Shown here: piece after piece, positions 22,255 to 32,342 of the stretch
Layout: each line of letters opens with the position of its first letter
Numbering within the stretch: position 1 is the first letter of the stretch
Source of the DNA: Ancistrus triradiatus
Taxonomy: Eukaryota > Chordata > Actinopteri > Siluriformes > Loricariidae
Assembly: GCA_025084515.1 (NCBI GenBank)
Contig: JAJAGP010000962.1
Location: 124,001 to 188,000, forward strand
Direction: 5' to 3'
Length of the DNA stretch: 64,000 nucleotides
Notes under the pieces: model-generated
Databases searched by the model: none
What the model was told of the DNA's origin: nothing
What the model saw: the letters and a program-made list of their open reading frames with translations, nothing else
Translations under genes and position numbers: made by a program

Positions 22255-22580
22255 CACGCGTGAGTGTGTGCATATCTTGCTTTGCTATACTTGGGAGGAC
22301 CAAATGCCTCTATGATGATAGAAAAACCTGGAATTTTGACTGGTGAGGACTGTTTTTCTAGTTCTCACTTCTTTAATTGCGTTTTTACAAAACTGGCAAT
22401 TTCTATTTGAAAAACCAAACTAGCCAAAAGACTGAATTTAGGTTATTGAGGTTAAGGTTAGGGTTGTTGGAAGGTGTAACATTAATTAGCTGTAGTAATG
22501 CTTTATTGTCATTCATGTCAATGAAAGTCCTCACAAGGACAGCAAGACAAACATATGTGTGTATTTCTAGCTTTTGTAGG
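22255..22580 (+). repeat. GT-associated interspersed repeat, copy 1
   Basis: Shares 'gaggttaaggttagg', 'ttaattagctgtagtaatgc', 'attgtcattca' and 'aaagtcctcacaaggacag' with the copies at 27500-27900 and 27900-28160. These copies are bordered by TG/CA microsatellites, and short TG stretches are present at both ends here. It is non-coding. Confidence 0.6.
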
Positions 22581-23245
22581 ATCGCAGTAAATGTATTTTT
22601 ATGCTTCACGTCCACAACACTACTGCAGATCCATATAAGCTATTCATATAGATATAACCGTCTTGATTGCATAACGGGGCTTGTGTAAACTGTGAAAGTT
22701 GATCAGAATTCGTTTTTGACAGTATTGACCATGAAATATAACATAACTAAGTAACAAATGAGAAGTAATACATTTTTGTTATATTGACTTTATTAGCATC
22801 AATGAAGAATTTTCAGTATGTAAAATATGGCAATAGTTTGTCCCACAAAGTTCTATTTTAGACCCATTTTTGTTGTTAATTTACATTGATTCACCAAAAC
22901 ATTATAGACCACAAAAGTAATATAGGCTGTACATGCCAAACTGGCGTCTACATGAATGGCTGGACTCAGAATTTTCCATATTATCCAGAGCACCACGCTT
23001 CCTCCACTGGCTTATCTTCTTCCTACAAATCCTGGTGCCATTACTTCCCCAGGTAAATGGTACACATATACCCAAAGCTCTTACTTGCTCACTGCAACAG
23101 TAGATTGTTCAGACAAGACCCTAGAGCTTATTCTGACAGATTCTCAGAAACTCTAATAAAGTAAAAGTCCTAATGATGATTACTAAGTCAGTGTGAAATA
23201 AGGTCACTGGTTTCAACCTAGATCTAAGTTGCTATCATTACATTT
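22581..23245. other. Unassigned intergenic sequence
   Basis: No gene or repeat was recognised. Confidence 0.5.
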
Positions 23246-23765
23246 ATTATTATGTCACCACTTCTCTTCACTGGCTCCCTGTAGCTGTCGGCATCAGACT
23301 CAAAACCCTATTGTTCGCCAACAAAGCCAAAACTGGATCAGCTTTCTTACCTAAAAGCTCTAATCAAACCTCGTACCCTTCAAGACACAAACTTGGCTTG
23401 ACTGGACCCACCACCCAAGATAAAATGAAGGCCAGCATCACAACTCTTCTCTGTACTGCCATCCATATGGTGGAATGAACTTCCACTGGATGTCCGAACG
23501 GTTGAGTCTCTTTTTGCCTTCAAAAAGTGACTAAAGACTCACCTCTTCACTCAGCACTTAAATGAGAAGTAAATCTTCACTTACATATAAAAAATACTCT
23601 TTATGGTTCTTTGTGGATTTCCCTAATTCAAATCCTAACAGGATCTAGTTTGATTGTGTTCTTGTTTTATTGCTATTTGTACTAGCATGAGGTAATGTCT
23701 ATTACAAATAATATAAGGCACTTTGTCTCTGTGGATAAGGGCGTCTGGTAAATGCTGTAATGTTT
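23246..23765 (+). mobile_element. LINE C-terminal and 3' end, partner-type tail
   Basis: The first 270 bases decode, with stops and shifts, to the C-terminal end of an L2/CR1-like reverse transcriptase: 'SLHWLPV', a KTLL-type block, then 'WWNELPLDVRTVESLFAFKK' with the final 'LKTHLF'. The end, 'ctgtggataagggcgtctgg' followed by TAAATGCTGTAATGT, is nearly identical to the tail of the tRNA-derived SINEs in this window. This is therefore a plausible relative of the LINE whose machinery moved those SINEs. Confidence 0.8.
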
Positions 23766-23999
23766 AGATGTCACATATAAGTGTCACAGCTGTGTAAGAT
23801 AATAGTCCAACACCAAGGTTTTAGGTCTGTGGCTCCAGTTTGAGGTTAAGGTTCTGACCATGTAAATAATGTAAAGTGAACCTGGCTATATCTCAGGTAG
23901 GGGGATCTAGGCTTCGTTTTAGGGCATGCTTGTGTCATGCTTGTGTGGGGTTAAAATGTGGGGGAAAATATACTGTTTATTTTATTACCATCATTGCTA
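23766..23999. other. Unassigned sequence
   Basis: No feature was recognised. It contains a near-duplicate 'catgcttgtgt' pair near 23925-23945. Confidence 0.4.
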
Positions 24000-24185
24000 T
24001 TATCAAAATCAACAACCTAACATGAGGGCACGCCTGCCCCTGGCAAGATCTGGGAGGTAAGAAATAAACACCCACATCTGGAACAAACATGATGTCCAAC
24101 CCACACTTGTGGTGACACCAGAGGTGGGGACTGAACCAGAATGGCTCTGATGTAGAGCACTGGTTCCCACTGCTGAACCACCCTA
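24000..24185 (-). mobile_element. tRNA-like SINE head, second type
   Basis: On the minus strand the right end reads TAGGGTGGTTCAGCAGTGGG (A-box-like), then a GCTCT...AGAGC stem-like pair, then 'ctggttcagtcccc' (B-box-like). This is the outline of a tRNA-derived head. The rest has no recognisable body and no direct repeats. It is not a functional tRNA: the loop between the anticodon-like stem arms is too short and there is no acceptor pairing. Confidence 0.4.
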
Positions 24186-24302
24186 GTCTGTGTATTCTCT
24201 GTATTGCCGGAAGTAGGGGTTGCACTTTGCGTTGTTCTGGGTGTTGGTGTATTTTTTCAGTCTCCATTGCTGGGTCTGCGGGTTGCCATGTATGTCCCAA
24301 TC

Positions 24303-24478
24303 AATATGCAGATGTCCTTATCCAGAGCGACTTCCAGTTTATACAGCCTTACAATCCAAGAAATTGTGGGTTAAGGGCCTTGCTCAGGGACCCAAGAGTG
24401 GCAGCTTGGCAGAGGTTTGAACCCTGGACCTTTTGGTCCATAGTCCAGTACCTTAACCACTAGGCTACCACAGTCCCA
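24303..24478 (-). mobile_element. tRNA-derived SINE with LINE-type tail, copy S2
   Basis: Near full length. In reverse complement the head is 'gggactgtggtagcctagtg' with 'ccagggttcaaacctctgcc' as B box, the body 'aacccacaatttcttggat' and the tail 'agtcgctctggataaggac'. The best reference copy for the family together with 51279-51469. Confidence 0.9.
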
Positions 24479-24479
24479 A

Positions 24480-25124
24480 TAAAGCAAACTCTTTTATTTT
24501 GTAGTTAAATGCATTAGCCAAGTTAACTAAAAAAAAGGCAATATTGGTAAACTATGCATTGCCTACAAGCAGAATGATGTCATCTCTTCAAATTTGTGAT
24601 TTCCCTGAATTGAACTTAACCTGAGTTGAACTAGGTAGGACAAGCCTTTCCTCTAGCTGAATGATCTCATGTCAACAAGCCAAGTTCATTAGAGGGCTAG
24701 TGGATGGGTAATTATGCATGCTTAATGCACATGCTATTATGGCACAGTGAGAGCAAGCTGCAGCAGAGAACCCGCTCCCAGCAGGATGTCAAGTGGCCTT
24801 TGAATAATCACTGTTTGTTGGCTTTATATCAAAGGTTGAACTATTATTCTCTTTCTGAAGGGACATTGAGTTTGTCAGATGCACCAAGCCCGAATGCTGG
24901 AGATTGGATGAACTCCTGGCTCATTTGGTTACAGAGAATACTGCTGGGCTGTGTGAGAAAGCAAGTGCGAAAGTGTGAAAGACGTCTGCTCATGTACGTC
25001 ATGGTGTAATTTTTTTGCAGTCTTATTAATCAACAGATACCTTGTTGTCACGCCTCTTTCATCCTGATGGAATTATGAATGGCTTAACCAAAGTAAGCCT
25101 CCCCAGTTTATCTGCCTGCTAATT
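24480..25124. other. Unassigned intergenic sequence
   Basis: No gene or repeat was recognised. Confidence 0.5.
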
Positions 25125-25325
25125 AATGCATTCACTACAAAATCCTGCTTAAGCTCCATTATATCCAACTGAAACCCTATGATGGACTGGCGAACTGTCC
25201 AGGGTGCACCTCTGCCTGTGCTAAATTCTAAGTTAGGCTCCAGACCCTGCACACTGCAACATTGACCCTTAAAGCACAATAGCCCATTCAGAGGGAATCA
25301 TGAATGCAAAACTCTGTGGCTAGTA
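25125..25325. repeat. Direct repeat arm 1, related to the SINE-like family
   Basis: It shares with 25822-26005 the blocks 'gcattcacta', 'tccaactgaaaccct', 'gtgatggact'/'atgatggact', 'aactgtccagggtgca', 'ggttaggctcc'-type sequence and 'cccattcagagg'/'tccattcagagg'. The 'gatggactgg...gtccaggg' block is known from the 3' half of the SINE-like repeat at 245-500. Confidence 0.65.
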
Positions 25326-25597
25326 TGAGTACACTATGTTTTAGCTTGATATGCAAAAGTGCCATATAACAAACATGAACAAAGTAATTACCAACTCAAT
25401 ATATCAGTGAAAGTAGAAATCAGAGTATATAAGTGTAAACAACAAGATTAATTCATTCAGTTTTTCTCTTACATTAATTGGATTACATTGATTGGAAACA
25501 GTATTAGTGTGGTAAAGCTGGGATTTGAACTAATGACTTTGTTTGTGTGTTAAGTAGTTAAGCAAGTAGTGTTTGTGCTACTGCTTCAGTAAGTCAG

Positions 25598-25825
25598 GTT
25601 CGAGTATGGAGGTCTCGTGACAAGGGCTTCAATCCTGAATTTGTTGTGGAGCAACACACTGCCCCACCTGCTGGTGTGATGATCTGGGGAGCCATCGCAT
25701 ATGACACTAAGTCACCCCTAGTAGTGATATAAGAGACACTAACAATTCAGCGATATTTCCAGGACACCGTGCAGCCAAGCGTTGCCTCTATCTCAGGGGT
25801 CCAACTGGCATTTTTCAGCAGGAGA
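25598..25825 (+). pseudogene. Tc1-like transposase fragment
   Basis: Plus-strand counterpart of the family at 9005-9900: 'ggaggtctcgtga', 'gatgatctggggagccatc', 'aagtcacccctagtagtgat', 'agagacactaaca'. It covers the centre of the transposase. It lies between the two arms of a direct repeat. Confidence 0.8.
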
Positions 25826-26157
25826 ATGCATTCACTAAAAAATTCTGCTAATGACATATTAAATGGCTTAAGCTTCATTAGATCCAACTGAAACCCTGTG
25901 ATGGACTAGGAAACTGTCCAGGGTGCATCTCTGCCTTATTGAATTCTGGGTTAGGCTCCTTAAAGCAGAATAGTCCATTCAGAGGCCAGTTTGAATGCAA
26001 ACCGCTAGTTTGAGTCACCTATATTTTTGCTGCCTACACAAAAGTGCATCTTTTTGCATGTTCTCCCTGAGTCTGCATGGGTTTATTCTGTGTACTCCAG
26101 TTTCCTCCCACAGTCCAAGGACATGAATTAGGTTAATTGATTACCCTGAATTGGCCC
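25826..26157 (+). repeat. Direct repeat arm 2 plus SINE-like repeat, copy 3
   Basis: The left part (to about 26005) is the second copy of 25125-25325. The right part (26060-26157) carries the SINE-like middle blocks 'tgcatgttctccctgagtct', 'ctccagtttcctcccacag' and 'tccaaggacatgaattagg'. It stops abruptly where a Tc1 fragment begins. Confidence 0.7.
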
Positions 26158-26592
26158 GATGCAGCAGGACAATGATCCAAAACACACCAGTAAGTCCACC
26201 TCTGAATGGCTGAAGAAAAACACACTGAAGACTTCGGAGTGGCCTAGTCAAAGTCCTGATCTGAATCCTATTGAGATGCTGTGGCATGACCTTAAAACGG
26301 CCATTCATGCTGGAAAACCCTCCAATGTGGCTGAATTACAACAATTCTGCAAAGATGAGTGGCCAAAATTCCTCCACAACGCTGTAAAAGACTCAGTGCA
26401 AGTTATCGCAAACGTTTGGTTGAATTTTTCTCCCTTAATAATGAACTCCTTCATTTAAAAACTGCATTTTGTGTTTACTTGTGTTGTCTTTGACTAATAT
26501 TTAAATTGGTTTGATGTTCCGAAACACTTAATTGTGACAAACATGCAAAACAATAGGAAATCAGGAAGGGGGAAAACACTTTTTCACACTAT
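26158..26592 (+). pseudogene. Tc1-like transposase C-terminal half plus 3' end
   Basis: An open stretch of 99 codons begins [20 protein letters not shown] and includes [15 protein letters not shown]. The second catalytic aspartate (QDND) and the glutamate (NPIE) are 34 residues apart, so two of three catalytic residues are kept. The last conserved block drifts out of frame near 26400. The 3' untranslated region follows ('aaaactgcattttgtgttta', 'ggaaatcaggaaggggg', 'acactttttcacac'). The N-terminal half is absent. The same family appears at 62860-63512. Confidence 0.88.
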
Positions 26593-27085
26593 GACTAGCT
26601 TTGAAGTAAACTTGTGTATCGGTATAACCTTGTGTCTGTCGTTAAATTGCCCATTGATGCTGATAGCGACGTTAAATAAACCAAACAAACACAAACAATG
26701 TAATTGCCCACTCAGTATGTCTTGTAGAAATAGGCTCTACTGCACCATAACGTCCCTGTACATTGAATTGTTCCACAGGGTGATGGCTGTTGGATAAATG
26801 ACCTCTTTGCTACAGCAGAGCTAGCTGAAGGAGCCGTTTGCTAAAGGTAATCCCCTGTGTGACCAGTTGGTCTTAGGGGAATGTGATTGATTGACCAGAA
26901 TGAATCATAGTTTGTTGTGTTCTCTTTTGCACCACACCTCAGAACTGTCCAGGGAGAATCCCAGAACAGTGCAGAACATCTTTATCAGTTTGTTCAGCTT
27001 TCTGACAAACTGAGTCTACCATGACTTGGATGACTGAGAACCTGCACAGACATAATGCAGTTAGATTCATCGGAGGTGGCACTTG
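26593..27085 (-). pseudogene. LINE reverse transcriptase C-terminal fragment
   Basis: The minus strand decodes, with stops, to the tail of a non-LTR ORF2: a 'RKLNKLIKM...SLDSSEVW' block near 26920-27010 and 'SKEVIYPTAITLWNNS' near 26760-26815, equivalent to the 'rsFiPaAirlWN' end of such proteins. It has no intact frame. It is a different family from copies A-F. Confidence 0.6.
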
Positions 27086-27499
27086 CCACACTTTTTGCTC
27101 TTAGGTTGCCTGTGTTTTCAAAAAATGTGCAGTAGCATCCATATGTGCTTTTTCATACTTGCTCTGTACAAAACTTTCGAAAAACACTTTCTTTTCAATG
27201 ACTTCATCTGTTAAACTTATTTTCTGCTGTTTGGCTAATTTGTGTGAGTGATCTTTGAATGGCATTGTAGAAGGTTAGGATGAGAAGTTAGCTGCACTTT
27301 GTTTCATTTCAGATTTTTCCAGACCTTTTACAGCCTTCCTCTGTATGTCTGCGTGCCTGCGTGTGCATGTGAGTTGCAGTTATGAGCTTTCCGGAAGTCT
27401 GTCTGTAGTGGTTGTTGTATGAAAGGAAAGGTAGGGGGCAGTAAAGCGCCGATAATTTGAGCGGCTCCATCTGTTCCATCTGAATCTGTAAAGCAGGGA
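27086..27499. other. Unassigned sequence
   Basis: No gene or repeat family was recognised. Confidence 0.4.
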
Positions 27500-27703
27500 T
27501 TCTCTCGAATGCACCATGTCGCGCACACGAACACACACGCACACACATACACCTGGTAAACATATGCTTTGTGGACTTTCCACAGACGTAATTATTACTG
27601 TAGCTAATCAATATTACACCAATAGTAAATATTTTGGCTGTTTTGGTTTTTCAAAAGAAGGTTGCAGATGTCCCCACAAGACAAGAAAAGTTTATTGTTG
27701 TTG

Positions 27704-27716
27704 CCGCGCGCGCGCG

Positions 27717-27774
<58 letters not shown>
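27704..27774. repeat. CG/CA microsatellite
   Basis: (CG)7 followed by about 26 CA units. Confidence 0.95.
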
Positions 27775-27775
<1 letters not shown>

Positions 27776-28150
27776 CTCCCTCCTTTAGGTTACTAAGGTT
27801 AAGGCTGGGGTTAGGTGTAGGTGTAGCATCAATTAGCTGCAGTAGTACTTCATTGTCATTCAATGGAAAGTCCTCACAAGGATAGCAAGACCAATTTTTG
27901 TGTGCATGTGTGTCCACAAGAACAGAAAAGGGGACAGAAAGATCTTACATTTTTGCATTGTGGGGACATTTGCCACGTCCCCACAAGAACACTACTTTTT
28001 CTTTTACAGAAATGGCAACTTTCTTGTGAAAAACCAAAAGAGCCACACTATTTTCCTTAGGTTACTAAGGTTAAGGTTAGGTGTAGTATTGATTAGCTAC
28101 AGTAATAATTATGTCTGTGGAAAGTCCCCAAAGCATATGTTTACCAGGTG

Positions 28151-28236
28151 TTTGTGTGTGTGTGTGTGTGTGTGTGTCTGTGTGTGTGTGTGTGTGTGTC
28201 TGTGTGTGTGTGTGTCTGTGTCTGTGTGTGTGCGTG
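28151..28236. repeat. GT microsatellite
   Basis: About 40 GT units with a few CT interruptions. Confidence 0.95.
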
Positions 28237-28250
28237 TGTGCGAGAGAGAG

Positions 28251-28589
28251 AGTATTGTGAATTTCGATCATTGAGAAATGTCAGCACTAGTCTCCCCTGT
28301 TAGGAGAAATGCCACCTGAAATTCTTTTAAATGCAAACACCATTGTCTGTGCCTGAGGGAAAATAATAAAAAAATACAACTGGCATTCTGTCCAGGGTTG
28401 GTTCCTACTTGCACACTGTGCTGCTGGACAGACTCCTGCTCCCTGACACCCCAGTATGTGTATGATGTTGATATTGCAAGTGTCAAATTATTCCACCTCC
28501 TTTGAGAAGAGTGTACCAGGTCATAAGAGTGCACAGAAAACCTTATTTAAGAAAGAGTTTGGGGTCTGTCTGTATCGGTCCAAGGGTGC
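28251..28589. other. Unassigned sequence
   Basis: No separate feature was recognised. The right part may be the decayed upstream portion of the LINE that follows. Confidence 0.4.
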
Positions 28590-28925
28590 TGTGCTACTCG
28601 GTCTGTCTCCCTTCCAGTTCACTCATTACACATCAGACTTCCAGTATACGTGCCAACATCATACGCTCTCTGATGATTCCTCTATTGTAGGGTACAGTCA
28701 TAGAGGAGATGAGTCAGGCACCTTATGCTTGTGGAGGACTTTGTCCTGTGGTTCCAGGACAACCACCTGCTGCTAAACATCAGCAAGACCTAAGATTTGC
28801 TTGTGGATTTCCAGGGTGTTTAAGGAGCCTGTCATGCCAGTCACCATACAAGGGGAAGATTGGTGTGGTACAAGTACCTGAAGACTAATCTGGACTGGAC
28901 TGAAAACAATCCCAACATAAGGTGT
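28590..28925 (+). pseudogene. LINE reverse transcriptase fragment
   Basis: The plus strand decodes, across at least two frames, to a non-LTR reverse transcriptase: 'SPFQFTHYTSDFQYTCQHHT', the catalytic-type 'LSDDSSIVGY' box (F/Y-x-DD region), then 'DNHLLLNISKT', and 'DYKYLG...LDWT'-type sequence near 28870-28905. It fits an L2/CR1-like clade. It is truncated at both ends and followed directly by a SINE head. Confidence 0.7.
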
Positions 28926-29035
28926 GTGGTAGTCTGTTGGTCAAGGTACGGGCCTATGAACCAGAAGGTCCAGGATTCTAATCCTGCCTCTGCCAAGCTG
29001 CCTCTTTTGGGTCCTTGAACAGCATACTCCGATCT
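28926..29035 (+). mobile_element. tRNA-derived SINE, copy S3, 3'-truncated
   Basis: Begins 'gtggtagtctgttggtcaag' (A box region), then 'aaggtccaggattctaatcc' (B box region), 'ctctgccaagctgcctcttt' and 'gggtccttgaaca'. The body and LINE-type tail are missing. Confidence 0.75.
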
Positions 29036-29689
29036 AGAAATCAGATTAAGAAATCCGATAAAGAGAGCTGGATTTTACCCCAGTAATCAAAGTACTAATA
29101 TCATGTACAGTATACCAGTTATTGTATAAAAAGGGGGAAAACATGGTTGCCAAGTCCGCTTATTCTTAGAGATTTTGCTTCTTTTGGGTTTTTCTACATA
29201 GACCAGGTGGGGATTCTCTTGTAAACTCTGGCACCCTCTAAATGGCTATCGAACACTTTGTGGGGATTCTGAAATGCAATATATACTCAAGAAAATGAAG
29301 AATTTGGTTATTTAATATTTAAAATTGAAGTTTAGCTCGCATCTTTCTGTGAGATTATTGGCTGGTTGCAAAGTAGAAATTCGATTACTGCCTGGGTCAT
29401 CTAAACCCGGAGGTTTCCCATTATCTGATTACTCAAGTGCATGTATACTCCTTGATCGGATTACTGACAAAATCTGATTTTCTGCAGTTATCGGATTATT
29501 AAGTACTTGCAAACGCACTCCTTGAGAGGAACCAGACTCAAAAGGGGAATCCCATCCTCCTATGGTTGACACCACATAGATAAAACACCTGCTCTCTTCA
29601 AACTGTATATTGTAAAACATATCGTGTACGAAGTAAAATCATGTAGATCAGTACCGCTGGCACATTTGCATCCTCTTCTTAAAATTGAA
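29036..29689. other. Unassigned sequence with repeated 'cggatta' blocks
   Basis: The phrases 'atcggattactgac', 'ttatcggattattaag', 'ttatctgattactcaag' and, inverted near 29040-29070, 'aatccgata' recur. They may be parts of the end of a non-autonomous DNA element, but I cannot fix its limits. Confidence 0.3.
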
Positions 29690-30530
29690 ACTCCATCTGA
29701 GAGGGCCCCTTAGAAAGGAGCAAGACAAGGAATATTTTAATGATAGGTGATTATGCCACGTGATACACTGAAGCATGTCCTTTACATACCATCAAGGCCA
29801 GGCATGTTTCTAATTATACAACTGTTTGCAAGGGTAGGTCTTGCTTGGGAGATTCTAACAGATCAGGGCACACAGTTCCTGCCTAGGCTACTGCAAGATG
29901 TCTACAAGCTGCTAGGCATACATGGCATTAAGACCTCTCCCTATCATCCTCAAACAGATGGCTTAGTACAATTCAACCAGACCCTCAAGGCAATGTTGCA
30001 TAAATTTGACTAGAAAACTAGCACTGACCCAGTAGTTTCCCTATCTTCTGTTTGTTTACAGAGAGGTTCCACAGGCATCCACAGGATTCTCTCCCTTCAA
30101 ATTGCTCTATGGACATCATATAGGGGGCTGTTGGAGGAAGTGGGAGGAGTGGGAGGAACCCAAGTCCTTGTGGTGAAGATGAAGGAGATTGTAATGTACA
30201 GCTGGAGGAGATGTCAACACTGGTCCAGGATCATTTGAGGAATGCATAGGGCAGTCACAGAGCCTGGTATGACCAGAAAGCCTGCGTTTGAGAGTTAAAG
30301 CCAGAATAGGAGGTGTTACTGATTCTGCCTACCAGCAAAAGCAAGCTGCTGGAAAAAAGGGATGGACCTTACATAATCATCAAGAAAATGGGAACCAAGA
30401 AAATACCTTTGTGCAGTAACTCACGATACGAGCATGAAGAGGAGAATAGCAATTGCTCAGAATCAGATCAAGTACCTGGGATATGTGCTGAGTGATGGGC
30501 TACAAGTGGAGAAAGTGGAATCAATACATT
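29690..30530 (+). pseudogene. Ty3/gypsy-type pol fragment, rearranged
   Basis: Frame 29747-30013 decodes to part of an integrase core: RVGLAWEILTDQGTQFLPRL carries the second catalytic aspartate, and YHPQTDGLVQFNQTLKAM stands where a glutamate is normally found after DGLV. That residue is missing, so the catalytic triad is broken. Downstream, 'FSPFKLLYGHHIGG' and (from 30313) a block around 'LILPTSKSKLLEKRDGPYII' are the integrase C-terminal region. Then 'IAIAQNQIKYLGYVLSDGLQ' (about 30443-30505) is the end of a reverse transcriptase, which should precede integrase. The order is therefore scrambled. Several stops separate the blocks. Confidence 0.75.
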
Positions 30531-30585
30531 CATTTCCTGCACCCACAATGAAGAGGAGGGTTGCTGGAATAGCCTGTTCTTAGCT

Positions 30586-30740
30586 GACAGGAGTGGCACC
30601 TGTTGCGGTCTACGTCTGTAGCCCATCTGCTTCAAGGTATGTGTTGTGCATTCAGAGATGTTCCTCTGCATACCATGGTTCTAATCAGTTGTTATCTGAA
30701 TTTCTGTTGCCTTTCTATCAGCTCTGACCTCTCCAGCAGG
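30586..30740 (-). pseudogene. Tc1-like transposase fragment
   Basis: Minus strand: QRNISECTTHTLKQMGYRRR and 'PLLSAKNR' correspond to the helix-turn-helix and linker of the transposase family at 5381-6112. Only about 50 codons remain. Confidence 0.75.
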
Positions 30741-30781
30741 TCATTTGTTTTAGAAGTCATTTGAGGTTTGTCTTTCATTGT

Positions 30782-30952
30782 CATTTAGCAGACAGCCTTA
30801 GCCAGAGAGATTTATAATTGATACAATCCAAGCAATTGTGGGTTAAGGGCCTTGCTCAAGGACCCAACAGTGATGGTCTGGCAGAGGTTGGTTTTGAACC
30901 CCGGACCTTCTTGTCCATAGCCCAATAACTTAACTACTAGGCCACCACAGTA
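30782..30952 (-). mobile_element. tRNA-derived SINE with LINE-type tail, copy S4
   Basis: Contains 'aagcaattgtgggttaaggg', 'ccttgctcaaggacccaaca', 'ttgaaccccggaccttcttg' (B box, reverse complement) and 'cttaactactaggccaccac' (A box, reverse complement). The tail end at the left is diverged. Confidence 0.85.
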
Positions 30953-30984
30953 CTTGGAATGCTGGAAATAAATAAAGAAGGATC

Positions 30985-31126
30985 ACCCAGAGCAAACCCA
31001 ACATGGACATGGGGAGGACATGCAAATTCTTCACAGGCACAGTCTGATGGTGGGATTGAACCAGGTATCTCTGGAGCTGAGAAGTCATCGCAATAAATGC
31101 ATGTGCTACCATGCCACCTATCTTAA
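30985..31126 (-). mobile_element. SINE-like repeat, copy 4
   Basis: Reverse-complement blocks: 'acatggggaggacatgcaaa', 'ttgaaccaggtatctctgga' (B-box-like) and 'gtgctaccatgccacc' (head). It is truncated on the left. Confidence 0.7.
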
Positions 31127-31927
31127 TCTTATAAATACATATATAAAAAAGTTCTTACTAAAAGTTCTTCTTGGCTGTTTTCTGGGAATGTTATAATTAG
31201 AAGAAGCTCTTAGCTTGAAATGTTTAGTGCCAATTCTTCTAGTGTGTTAAAAGCCAGCATGTCCAGAAACACACTTAAAATAGAAATATTTAAAAAATAA
31301 TAATGCAGCACGTCAGTTTCGTCTCTATAGTACTCATCACACAACTCTCAGTTGATTTTCTTCTATAACTGCTGCCTACAGTTTCAAACTACATTAGGCC
31401 ATATTGTACTTAAGTTCTTAAATTGTCCAAATGTTGACCTAACATTAACCACGCAAACATCTGCCCCACCAAAAGCTCCATGAACATGAGACAGATGTCA
31501 GACATCCTGGGTGTAACAGATGGTCCAATGTTCTCCAGGCATCATCATAGCCAGGTCACTGGAATTCTATTCTGAATATCAGCCTGACATTTCATGAACC
31601 ACACTATTTAATTTAACTTGATCGGAGTATTGATTCTTTATTTTTTAAATAATTTGACTTTTTCCCCAACAACTGACCAGTAGAAAAGTTAGACCAGCAA
31701 TCTATTTTATCCATAACTTGAACATTCGTTTTTTTTTAAATATGCTGCCATTTTACATTAATTTATTTCTTTACAGTATTGTACAGTTAAGCACTATTCA
31801 TTGAGATGCAAAATGTAGAATGGATGGTGCCTCCTTGTGTCATTCTGACCCTTTCTACAATATATTATGGGTGCTCTAGCACTATTGTCAGTATACAGTA
31901 TTACAGTATATTATAACCTGTGTACAT
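31127..31927. other. Unassigned intergenic sequence
   Basis: No gene or repeat family was recognised. Confidence 0.5.
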
Positions 31928-32342
31928 ATAGTTGTGCTTGAAAGTTTGTGAACCCTTTAGAATTTTCTATAGTTCTGCATAAATAAAAGACCTAAAACAT
32001 CATCAGTTTTTCTCACAAGTCCTAAAAGTAGATAAATAGAATCCAGTTAAACAAATGAGACAAAAACATTATACTTAGTCATTTATTTATTGAGGAAAAT
32101 GTTCCAATATTACATATTAGTAAGTGGCAAAAGTATGTGAGCCTTTGCTTTCAGTATCTTGTGTGACCCCCCTGTGCAGCAATAACTGCAACTAAACGTT
32201 TCCTGTAACTGTTGATCAGTCCTGCACACCGGCTTGGAGGAATTTTAGCCCATTCCTCCGTAAAGAACAGCTTCAACTCTGGGATGTTGGTGGGTTTCCT
32301 CACATTAACTGCTCACTTCAGGTCCTTCCACAACATTTTGAT
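31928..32342 (-). mobile_element. Tc1-like element, 3' part
   Basis: The left end 'gttgtgcttgaaagtttgtg' with 'aattttctatagttctgcat' is the terminal repeat of the 16203 family. The reverse complement of the transposase C-terminal end follows ('tcctgcacaccggcttggag', 'gaattttagcccattcctcc', 'ggtgggtttcctcacattaa'). It breaks off at about 32342 inside the gene. Confidence 0.85.

Larger units (their letters stand above)
27500..28250. repeat. Inverted pair of GT-associated repeats with CA and GT arrays
   Basis: The block 'cacctggtaaacatatgctt' with 'actgtagctaatcaatatta' at 27549-27615 recurs in inverse orientation at 28078-28155. Each arm is bordered outward by CA (left) or GT (right). Between the arms lie a (CA)n array (27719-27774) that starts with a CG-repeat (27704-27718), and a second partial unit with 'actaaggttaaggct' and 'aaagtcctcacaaggatag'. 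The whole behaves as an imperfect palindrome of about 600 bp. Confidence 0.75.

Noticed and set aside
22440..22460. Telomere-like GGTTAAGGTTAGGG
   Set aside because: Only one or two degenerate units, also found in the other copies of this interspersed repeat. It is not an interstitial telomere array.
24303..24478. A-box and B-box pairs that might be tRNA genes
   Set aside because: All such pairs here (24 kb, 30.8 kb, 40.6 kb, 48 kb, 51.4 kb) sit in dispersed SINE bodies, lack acceptor-stem pairing and have no proper anticodon arm.
27516..27917. Open frames rich in His-Thr or Cys-Val
   Set aside because: They are translations of the CA/GT microsatellite, not genes. The same holds for frames at 28077-28271 and 56534-56716.
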